Shown here in pieces: positions 58,313 to 64,000 of a stretch of 64,000 bases of DNA (positions are counted from its first letter, which is position 1; the number at the start of each line of letters is the position of its first letter). The DNA comes from Streptomyces sp. SID12501 (GTDB lineage Bacteria; Actinomycetota; Actinomycetes; Streptomycetales; Streptomycetaceae). The translations under genes and the position numbers were made by a program. Location: positions 62,001 to 126,000 of the forward strand of contig NZ_JAAGLU010000030.1 in assembly GCF_010550245.1 (NCBI RefSeq), in the 5' to 3' direction. The notes beneath the pieces are model-generated. The model worked only from the letters and a program-made list of their open reading frames with translations. It had not been told where the DNA came from and made no database searches.

Positions 58313-59458
58313 ATGCCGTTGCAGCCATGGATGAAGTTGCTGTCGACCGACGACCACCTGATCGAGCCCCCACGACTGTGGTCCGACCGACTGCCCGCGA
58401 AGTACCGGGAGGCGGGCCCCCGGAGCGTCGAGCAGCCGCGCGGAGCGGGCCAGGCCCCCGCCGAGGTGTGGGTCTACGAGGACCGGATCTACCCCTACAT
58501 CGGCCTCAACGCCGTGGCGGGCAAGAGCCCCGAGGATTTCGGCCTCGAACCGACGCGCTACGACGAGATGATTCCGGGCTGCTACGACCCGAAGGCCCGT
58601 CTGCGCGACATGGACCTCGACGGGGTCTGGGGGGCGTTGTGCTTCCCGTCCTTCCCAGGGTTCTCGGGTCATGTCTTCATGGAGGGCAAGGACCGTCGAC
58701 TCGCGCTGCTGTGCGTTCAGGCGTGGAACGACTTCGTCCTCGACGAGTGGTGCGCCACCGCGCCCGGCCGGCTCATCCCCCTGGTGATCCTGCCGCTGTG
58801 GGACGTCGAGGCCTGCGTCGCCGAGATCCACCGGACCGCCGCCAAGGGCGCCAAGGCGATCTCCTTCCCGGAGAACCCGGCCCCGCGCGGCCTGCCCTCC
58901 TTCCACACCGACCACTGGGACCCGGTGTTCTCCGCGGCCGAGGAGACCGACATGCCCCTGTGCCTGCACTTCGGCACCTCGGGCAAGGCGCCGAAGACGG
59001 CCGACGAGGCGCCGTTCGCGGTGACGATCGCCCTGTTCGGCACCAATGCGATGTACGCCACCGCCGACCTGCTCTTCTCCCCGGTGCTCCACAAGCACCC
59101 CAAGCTCAAGATCGGGCTGTCCGAGGGCGGAATCGGCTGGATCCCGTACCTGCTGGAGCGCAGTGACGGCACCTGGGAGCGGCACCGCTTCTACCAGAAC
59201 GTCAACCAGAGCGTGCGGCCCTCGGAGCTGTTCCACAAGCACTTCCACGGCTGCTTCATCGACGACCGCTTCGGCGTCGAGGTACGCCACCATGTCGGCG
59301 TCGACAAGATCACCTGGGAGTGCGACTACCCGCACTCCGACTCGTACTGGCCGGGGAGCCGCGCCTACGCCGCCGAGGTCCTCGACGACGTACCGGACGA
59401 CGAGGTGCACAAGATCGTGGAGCTGAACGCCCGCCGCCTCTACAACCTCCCCGCATGA
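58313..59458 (+). CDS. Amidohydrolase-2 family metal-dependent hydrolase
   Basis: 381 residues from ATG 58313, with GGGAG eight nt before; GTG 58271 and ATG 58277 are in frame alternatives. Sites: LLSTDDHLIEPPRLWSDRLP near the start, CLHFGTSGKAPK in the middle, and TWECDYPHSDSYWPGSRAYA with Asp and His near the end. It has the same family plan as 30945-32222 but the sequences differ clearly. Hydrolysis or decarboxylation of a ring intermediate is possible. It is co-transcribed with three small genes downstream. Confidence 0.8.
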   Translation: MPLQPWMKLLSTDDHLIEPPRLWSDRLPAKYREAGPRSVEQPRGAGQAPAEVWVYEDRIYPYIGLNAVAGKSPEDFGLEPTRYDEMIPGCYDPKARLRDMDLDGVWGALCFPSFPGFSGHVFMEGKDRRLALLCVQAWNDFVLDEWCATAPGRLIPLVILPLWDVEACVAEIHRTAAKGAKAISFPENPAPRGLPSFHTDHWDPVFSAAEETDMPLCLHFGTSGKAPKTADEAPFAVTIALFGTNAMYATADLLFSPVLHKHPKLKIGLSEGGIGWIPYLLERSDGTWERHRFYQNVNQSVRPSELFHKHFHGCFIDDRFGVEVRHHVGVDKITWECDYPHSDSYWPGSRAYAAEVLDDVPDDEVHKIVELNARRLYNLPA

Positions 59459-59706
59459 GCCGGCGGCCGGAGTCCGAGCGGTCCGACTGGACCGACCTGG
59501 ACCTGCTCACCCGCGAGGAGGCCCACGGCAGGCTCCTCACGGAGATCGCCGAGACGGACGTACGCCTCGCCGAACTCGGCGCCGACGACGAGGCCGAGGC
59601 CGAGCGCGAACTCCTCCAGCGGCGGCTGCGCGCCCTGCGCGAGGCCGCCGAGGATCTGACGAACCCGACGAACCCGACCGACCTGACCGACCACTCGAAG
59701 AACTGA
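59455..59706 (+). CDS. Small charged helical protein
   Basis: 83 residues from ATG 59455, overlapping the amidohydrolase stop by 4 nt. It is very rich in Glu, Leu and Arg (ETDVRLAELGADDEAEAERE, LLQRRLRALREAAEDL) with heptad-like spacing, so a coiled coil is likely. The tail NPTNPTDLTD comes from a short DNA repeat. I do not recognise a family. The tight coupling between an amidohydrolase and a mycofactocin-coupled SDR suggests that it is translated, perhaps as a partner of one of them. Confidence 0.65.
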   Translation: MSRRPESERSDWTDLDLLTREEAHGRLLTEIAETDVRLAELGADDEAEAERELLQRRLRALREAAEDLTNPTNPTDLTDHSKN

Positions 59707-59713
59707 GGTTGCC

Positions 59714-60526
59714 ATGGGGCGAGTTGAGGACAAGGTTGCGCTCATCACGGGTGCGGCACGCGGTCAGGGCCGCTCGCACGCCGTACGGCTGGCGGAGGAG
59801 GGCGCGGACGTCGTCATCACCGACGTCTGCCACGACATCAGCGACGCGCTGCCCTACTCGCTCGCGTCGAAGGAACAGCTGGAGGAGACCGCCGAGTTGG
59901 TGCGGGCGACGGGCCGGCGGTGCGTCGCGGTCCAGGCCGACGTCCGCTCCGTCACCGAGATGCGGGCCGCCGTCGACGCCGCGCACGAGGAGTTCGGGCG
60001 CCTCGACGTGGTCGTCGCCAACGCCGGTGTCATGAGCTCGGGTTCCGCCTGGCAACTGACCGAGGAGGCCTGGGACGTCGTCGTCGACGTCAACCTCAAG
60101 GGTGCCTGGAACACGGCACGGGCGGCGCTCCCGGGGATGATCGAGGCGGGCAACGGCGGCTCGATCATCATGATCAGCTCGGCGGCGGGCATCCGCGGCC
60201 ATGTGCCGTACGCCCACTACGTGGCCGCCAAACACGGCGTGGTCGGCCTGATGAAGGCCCTCTCCAACGAACTCGGCACACACCGCATCCGGGTGAACAC
60301 CGTCCACCCCACCGGCGTCAGCGACACGGGCATCACCGTCGGGGTACCGATCGACGAACTCGCCGCGCGGGAACCGATGTTCGCCCTCGCCGCGATGAAC
60401 ACCCACGCCCCGTACGTCGAGCCCCGGGACGTGTCGAACGCGGTCCTGTTCCTCGCGTCGGAAGAGGCGAGATACGTCACCGGCCTGCAGTTCACCGTCG
60501 ACGCCGGGTCGACCAACAAGCCGTAG
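59714..60526 (+). CDS. Mycofactocin-coupled SDR family oxidoreductase
   Basis: 270 residues from ATG 59714. Subfamily marks: GRVEDKVALITGAARGQGRS, the insertion DVCHDISDALPYSLASKEQL, TVHPTGVSDTGITVG and PYVEPRDVSNAVLFLASEEA with RYVTGLQFTVDAG at the end. The triad is Ser-Tyr-x3-Lys (ISSAAGIRGHVPYAHYVAAK). Like 57274-58137 it belongs to the group that holds NAD tightly and passes electrons to mycofactocin. A ferredoxin gene follows after 14 nt. Confidence 0.88.
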   Translation: MGRVEDKVALITGAARGQGRSHAVRLAEEGADVVITDVCHDISDALPYSLASKEQLEETAELVRATGRRCVAVQADVRSVTEMRAAVDAAHEEFGRLDVVVANAGVMSSGSAWQLTEEAWDVVVDVNLKGAWNTARAALPGMIEAGNGGSIIMISSAAGIRGHVPYAHYVAAKHGVVGLMKALSNELGTHRIRVNTVHPTGVSDTGITVGVPIDELAAREPMFALAAMNTHAPYVEPRDVSNAVLFLASEEARYVTGLQFTVDAGSTNKP

Positions 60527-60540
60527 AACAGGAGTGGTTC

Positions 60541-60729
60541 GTGAAGATCACCATCGATACGTCGTCCTGCTCGGGACACGCCCGGTGCGCGGCGGCGGCA
60601 CCCGGACTCTTCCGCCTCGACGACGACGGCTACGTGCTGCCCGTCGACGGAGAGATCCCGGAGGGCCTCGGAACAGCGGCCCACGACGGTGAACGGGCCT
60701 GCCCGGAACGGGCGATCACCGTCGAATGA
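60541..60729 (+). CDS. [3Fe-4S] ferredoxin
   Basis: 62 residues from GTG 60541, after AGGAG. The cluster ligands are Cys in SCSGHARC (with His at the position of the missing Cys), and ACPERAI near the end. The CxxHxxC...CP pattern is typical of the small ferredoxins that serve bacterial P450s. The P450 lies 18 kb away at 40957, so this is the likely electron donor. Electron transfer from the neighbouring SDR or mycofactocin chain is a second option. Confidence 0.88.
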   Translation: MKITIDTSSCSGHARCAAAAPGLFRLDDDGYVLPVDGEIPEGLGTAAHDGERACPERAITVE

Positions 60730-60738
60730 CCTCCCGCC

Positions 60739-60786
60739 CGACGACTGGGCCCTACGACGACTGAGCCCCACGACAACTGAGCCCCA
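60739..60786. repeat. Tandem 16-bp repeat, three units
   Basis: CGACGACTGGGCCCTA, CGACGACTGAGCCCCA and CGACAACTGAGCCCCA. The last unit supplies the left arm of the terminator that follows. Confidence 0.85.
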
Positions 60787-60820
60787 CCGCCTCCGATGCA
60801 CTGGAGGCCGTGGGGCTCAG
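60777..60820. terminator. Bidirectional terminator
   Basis: CTGAGCCCCAC (60777-60787) pairs with GTGGGGCTCAG (60810-60820), and inside it GCCTCC (60789-60794) pairs with GGAGGC (60803-60808). It lies between convergent ferredoxin and dioxygenase genes. Confidence 0.85.
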
Positions 60821-60839
60821 CCATGTCCAAGCAGTCGGC

Positions 60840-61712
60840 TCAGCCGCCCGGCATCGGCGGCGGTGTGAAGTTGTGGCCCCAGAACGCGCCGTCGGTGATC
60901 TCGTAGACGGGCACCGGCTCGGGCACCTTCAGACCGTTCCAGCCGAACTCGACCGCGTAGTTCTCCGGCGACCAGACGTAGAACGACACCATGTGGTCGT
61001 TGGTGTGCTTGCCCAGCGAGTGCATCATCGGGACCTCGTACTTCCCGGCCCGGTCCAGCGCGCGCCCCACGTCGTCCAGCGTCGCGCCCTCGACCATGAA
61101 GTGCAGCAGCCGCCCCGGACCGGGCATCGGCGTCACCCCGAGGGTGTGGTGCCGTGGGTTGCAGCCCATGAACCAGGTGGTGCCGCCCGGTGAGCGCATC
61201 GTGTTCCGCTCGATGAAGCCCAGCACGTTGACGTAGAACTCGAACGTGCCCCGCGCGTCCTCGGCGGAGATGATGGCGTGCCCGAAGCCCATGTCGCCGG
61301 TGACGAACTGCGACACCAGCGGGGTCTGTACGGGCACATGGTCGAGAGTCGTGCCGTAGAACAGCTCGACCGGGTTGCCGCCCGGGTCGTTGAACTTGAC
61401 GAAGCCCGTGACCTTCCGCGCCGCGGCCTCCGCCTCGGTGCCGGCCGTCACCTTGATGCCGGTCTTCTCGACATCCGCGACCAGCCCCGCCAGCTCCCGC
61501 TCGTCGAGAACCTCGAAGCCCAGCGCCGTCATCCCGGGCTGGGCACCCGGAGAGACCACGATGCGGGCCGGATAGTCGTCCATCCGGAAGTGCAGGGACT
61601 CGGGATCACCGCCCTCGACGGGCATCAGACCGAGGAAGTCGCCCCCGAAGGCCTTCCACTTGTCGATGTCGTTGGACTCCAGACGCAGGTACCCGAGTGA
61701 GCGAACACCCAT
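60840..61712 (-). CDS. HsaC-like extradiol (type I) dioxygenase
   Basis: 290 residues from ATG 61712, after GGGGAGGACC. Two VOC modules are present; the iron ligands are in the second: His145 (MGFGHAIISAEDARGTFEFY), His204 (RLLHFMVEGATLDDV) and Glu255 (NYAVEFGWNG). The opening SLGYLRLESNDIDKWKAFG and CNPRHHTLGVTPMPGPG resemble HsaC/BphC. HsaC cleaves the catechol ring formed from 3-HSA by HsaAB. It is divergent from the matching meta-cleavage hydrolase. Confidence 0.9.
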   Translation of the reverse strand: MGVRSLGYLRLESNDIDKWKAFGGDFLGLMPVEGGDPESLHFRMDDYPARIVVSPGAQPGMTALGFEVLDERELAGLVADVEKTGIKVTAGTEAEAAARKVTGFVKFNDPGGNPVELFYGTTLDHVPVQTPLVSQFVTGDMGFGHAIISAEDARGTFEFYVNVLGFIERNTMRSPGGTTWFMGCNPRHHTLGVTPMPGPGRLLHFMVEGATLDDVGRALDRAGKYEVPMMHSLGKHTNDHMVSFYVWSPENYAVEFGWNGLKVPEPVPVYEITDGAFWGHNFTPPPMPGG

Positions 61713-61871
61713 CAGGTCCTCCCCTCGCATTGATCAGGTCCGGGCGGCCCGAGGGCCCCCGGCATCGTTACGTCCACGACGCTAGACAGCCCGCGCCACC
61801 CACCGCCGGGACCGTCCCACTGATCGGGAGCCCACCCACGGGCGCCGACTGCCCGGTGGCACGGTGCTGGC

Positions 61872-62741
61872 ATGACACTCACCTCCCTGACGTACGAGGA
61901 CACCCTGCGCGAACTCCCCACCGACGAGGGCGTGTTGCGCTACCACGAGGCGGGCGACGGACCGCCGCTGCTCCTGCTGCACGGGTCGGGTCCGGGGGTG
62001 ACCGGCTGGCGCAACTACCGGGGCAACCTGCCCGTGTTCGCGAAGCACTTCCGCACCCTCGCCCTGGAGTTCCCCGGCTTCGGCGTGAGCGACCCGACCG
62101 ATGAGAACCCCATGGCGGCGGCCCCGAAGTCCGTACTGCGCTTCCTCGAAGGACTCGGGCTCGACCGGGTGGACGTCGTCGGGAACTCCATGGGCGGGTA
62201 CGTGGCCGTGGGCCTCGCCGTCGCGCACAAGGACCTGTTCCGCAGGGTCGTGACCATCGGCGGGGTGGGCCGCAACATCCTCTCCCCGGCGCCCAGCGAA
62301 GGGCTCAACCTGCTGGTGGAGTTCACCGAGAACCCCACCCGGGAGAACCTCGTGCAGTGGCTGCGGTCGATGGTTCACAACCCCGCCCTCCTCACCGACG
62401 AACTGATCGAGGAGCGCTGGGCGAGCGCCACCGACCCGGCGACGCTGGAGGCGTCCCGCCGGATCTACGGCCGGCAGGCGATGGCCGCGATGATGGCCGC
62501 CCAGGCCCACTCGGACCAGCCCATCTGGGCGGCGCTCCACAAGGTCACCGCACCCACGCTGCTGACCTGGGGCCGCGACGACAGGGTGACCCCGCTGGAC
62601 AACGCGCTGCTGCCGATGCGCACCATCCCCAAGGCGGAGTTGCACGTCCTCCCCGACTGCGGGCACTGGGCCATGATCGAGCAGAAGGCGGCCTGGGAGA
62701 GCGCGGTGCTGGCCTTCCTGACCCGCCCGGAGACCTCCTGA
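61872..62741 (+). CDS. HsaD-like meta-cleavage product hydrolase (alpha/beta fold)
   Basis: 289 residues from ATG 61872. The triad is Ser106 in VVGNSMGGYVAVG, Asp236/237 in WGRDDRVTPLDN and His265 in DCGHWAMIEQ, and the oxyanion stretch is LLHGSGPGVTGWRNYRGNLP. The spacing matches BphD/HsaD carbon-carbon hydrolases. It would cut the product of the divergent extradiol dioxygenase, splitting the ring from the rest of the molecule. Confidence 0.9.
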   Translation: MTLTSLTYEDTLRELPTDEGVLRYHEAGDGPPLLLLHGSGPGVTGWRNYRGNLPVFAKHFRTLALEFPGFGVSDPTDENPMAAAPKSVLRFLEGLGLDRVDVVGNSMGGYVAVGLAVAHKDLFRRVVTIGGVGRNILSPAPSEGLNLLVEFTENPTRENLVQWLRSMVHNPALLTDELIEERWASATDPATLEASRRIYGRQAMAAMMAAQAHSDQPIWAALHKVTAPTLLTWGRDDRVTPLDNALLPMRTIPKAELHVLPDCGHWAMIEQKAAWESAVLAFLTRPETS

Positions 62742-62802
62742 GCCTCCTCCTGAGTGACGCGGCGGGGAGACTCGACGACATTCGACATGGGGGGCCGACG
62801 AC

Positions 62803-63420
62803 GTGGCGAGACCCGCAGAGGTACGGCAGCCCGCCGCTCCGATGTCGAGCTCCCAGGCCGCCCGCCAGATACGCATCCTGCGCGCCGCCTCCGAACTCGG
62901 CGCTCGCGAGGGGCTCGCCCGAGTGCAGATGCACGACGTGGCCAGGGAGGCCGACGTCGCCATCGCCACGCTGTACCGCTACTTCCCGTCCAAGCCCTGT
63001 CTGTTCCTGTCCGTCCTCGAATGGCACATCGAGGAGTTCCTCGGCGGCCGGGATGTCACTCCTCCCGCCGCCGACGGGAACGACCCGGCGGCGGAGGTGG
63101 CGCGGACGCTCGTCGCGCTGAGCGGGAAACTGCTGGCCAGCCCCCTGCTGGCGTCGGCGGTGGCGCTGTCGTCGTTCACGGAGTACGCGAGCGTGGTCCC
63201 GACCCGGTTCGACATCGTCGAGCGGGCCCTGGGGCAGCGGCTCCTGCACCTGCTCGGATGCCACGGAGGCTACGCGGACGCGGAGACCGCGCGCAGCAGG
63301 GTGCGGCTGCTCGTCTACAGCTGGTGGGGCCTGTTCGTGGCCATGCTGACCGAGGAGATCACCACCGAACAGGCGGAGGCGGACCTCCACCTGGCCGCGC
63401 GACTGATCGCCACGCCCTGA
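62803..63420 (+). CDS. TetR family regulator
   Basis: 205 residues from GTG 62803. The HTH is QMHDVAREADVAIATLYRYF with PSKPCLFLSVLEWHI after it. The C-terminal domain (SFTEYASVVPTRFDIVERAL, VYSWWGLFVAMLTEEITTEQ) is like the KstR/KstR2-type and other actinobacterial TetR regulators that respond to acyl-CoAs. It lies 61 nt after the hydrolase gene on the same strand and is a candidate for control of the ring-cleavage genes and of the ACCGRTCGGTACA sites. Confidence 0.87.
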   Translation: MARPAEVRQPAAPMSSSQAARQIRILRAASELGAREGLARVQMHDVAREADVAIATLYRYFPSKPCLFLSVLEWHIEEFLGGRDVTPPAADGNDPAAEVARTLVALSGKLLASPLLASAVALSSFTEYASVVPTRFDIVERALGQRLLHLLGCHGGYADAETARSRVRLLVYSWWGLFVAMLTEEITTEQAEADLHLAARLIATP

Positions 63421-63442
63421 ACACGAACACGAACACGAACAC
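63421..63442. repeat. Tandem 6-bp repeat
   Basis: ACACGA repeated three times and once as ACACGC, immediately after the TetR stop codon. Confidence 0.6.
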
Positions 63443-63446
63443 GCGA

Positions 63447-63481
63447 CTGTGCCCGGGACACGACAGGTGTCCCGGGCACAG
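63447..63481. terminator. Bidirectional terminator
   Basis: CTGTGCCCGGGACAC (63447-63461), loop GACAG, GTGTCCCGGGCACAG (63467-63481): a perfect 15-bp stem between convergent TetR and flavoprotein genes. Confidence 0.88.
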
Positions 63482-63489
63482 CCGTGGGG

Positions 63490-64000
63490 TCAGTCATTCG
63501 CGCCGGCGATGTCGAGCACCGCGAGGTAGGAGAAGGCGAGACTCGAACCGATCGGAGTCCCCGCACCCGGATACACGCGTCCGGACATCGCCGCCGCGGT
63601 GTTCCCGCTCGCGTAGAGCCCGTCGATCGCGCTGCCGTCCGGCCGCAGCACCCGCGCGTTCTCGTCGGTCGTCAGGCCGCCCTTGGTGCCGATGTCGGCC
63701 GGGAGGATGGTCGCCACGTAGTACGGCGGGGTGTCGAGCGGCAGCAGCAGCGGATTCGGCCAGTCGGGCGTGGGCGGCGCGGGGTAGTTCAGCGCGGGCA
63801 GGGCGGGGAAGCCCAGCACGTGGTGGGCGATCTGGTCCCAGGGCGTCTCACCGCGATGGAACCTCTCGTCGACCCCGGTGGGCGCGTAGCCGTTGAACTC
63901 CTCGATGGTCTCGCGCAGGGTGTCGAGCGGTACGTCGATCAGCTTCGCCACCTCCTCGAGGGAGTCGGCCTTCCTCAGCGCGCCCGACTCGAACCACTCG
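63490..64000 (-). CDS. KstD-like FAD-dependent dehydrogenase, C-terminal part
   Basis: The stop is at 63490-63492 and the gene runs out of the window, leaving about 169 C-terminal residues. DSLEEVAKLIDVPLDTLRET is the alpha-helical substrate-domain segment common to fumarate reductase/KstD flavoproteins. GTKGGLTTDENARVLRPDGS, IDGLYASGNTAAAMSGRVYP and GAGTPIGSSLAFSYLAVLDI form the FAD-binding end, very like 3-ketosteroid delta-1-dehydrogenase. It inserts a double bond in ring A of 3-ketosteroids in known members. The active-site Tyr region lies partly outside. Confidence 0.85.
   Translation of the reverse strand, partial: EWFESGALRKADSLEEVAKLIDVPLDTLRETIEEFNGYAPTGVDERFHRGETPWDQIAHHVLGFPALPALNYPAPPTPDWPNPLLLPLDTPPYYVATILPADIGTKGGLTTDENARVLRPDGSAIDGLYASGNTAAAMSGRVYPGAGTPIGSSLAFSYLAVLDIAGAND

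Overview
The window looks like a high-GC actinobacterial chromosome, most likely Streptomyces. Evidence: about 70% G+C, many GTG starts, 4-nt start/stop overlaps, an EF-Tu end followed by Streptomyces-type housekeeping neighbours, and several copies of a short intergenic repeat (GGTCGCGCAGTTCCCCGCGCCCC) that I recognise as widespread in Streptomyces. No rRNA, tRNA, CRISPR array, insertion sequence or prophage was seen.

Positions 1-14.6 kb hold ordinary and accessory chromosomal genes: the end of EF-Tu, a spermidine-synthase-like protein, an MFS exporter, a Pro/Gln-rich membrane protein, a decayed thioesterase-like gene, an unusual sigma-like/zinc-finger/transmembrane/lectin fusion, DedA, a gamma-carbonic-anhydrase-like protein, a left-handed-helix acyltransferase, an EamA transporter with a divergent XRE-cupin regulator, a YbaK-type deacylase, a PobA-like hydroxylase, a secreted alginate-lyase-like protein with a sortase signal, and a CoA-binding protein.

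Positions 14.7-22.3 kb hold a complete mycofactocin locus: mftR, mftG on the opposite strand, then the tightly packed mftABCDEF run. Mycofactocin is a peptide-derived redox cofactor.

Positions 22.4-64 kb form one large catabolic cluster. It holds an HsaA/HsaB-like flavin monooxygenase pair at the left end. At the right end are an HsaC-like extradiol dioxygenase, an HsaD-like meta-cleavage hydrolase and a truncated KstD-like flavin dehydrogenase. Between them lie a full CoA-dependent degradation set: two acyl-CoA ligases, two CaiB-type CoA transferases, six acyl-CoA dehydrogenases, two crotonases, a hotdog dehydratase, several SDRs, two thiolases, an aldehyde dehydrogenase, two amidohydrolases, an F420-type oxidoreductase, a P450 and a [3Fe-4S] ferredoxin. 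Two SDRs belong to the mycofactocin-coupled type, which ties the cofactor locus to the pathway. The likely substrate is a steroid or other polycyclic alicyclic compound; this is inferred from family resemblance, not shown.

Regulation: a short motif, AGTAYACT or a close relative, sits in eleven promoter regions of the catabolic cluster, often 7-9 nt before a start codon, which suggests leaderless transcripts or a common operator. Candidate regulators are a 490-residue protein made of two complete FadR/GntR units fused head to tail (51473-52945) and a TetR protein (62803-63420). Several gaps between cluster genes carry tandem repeats with a period of 14-16 bp.
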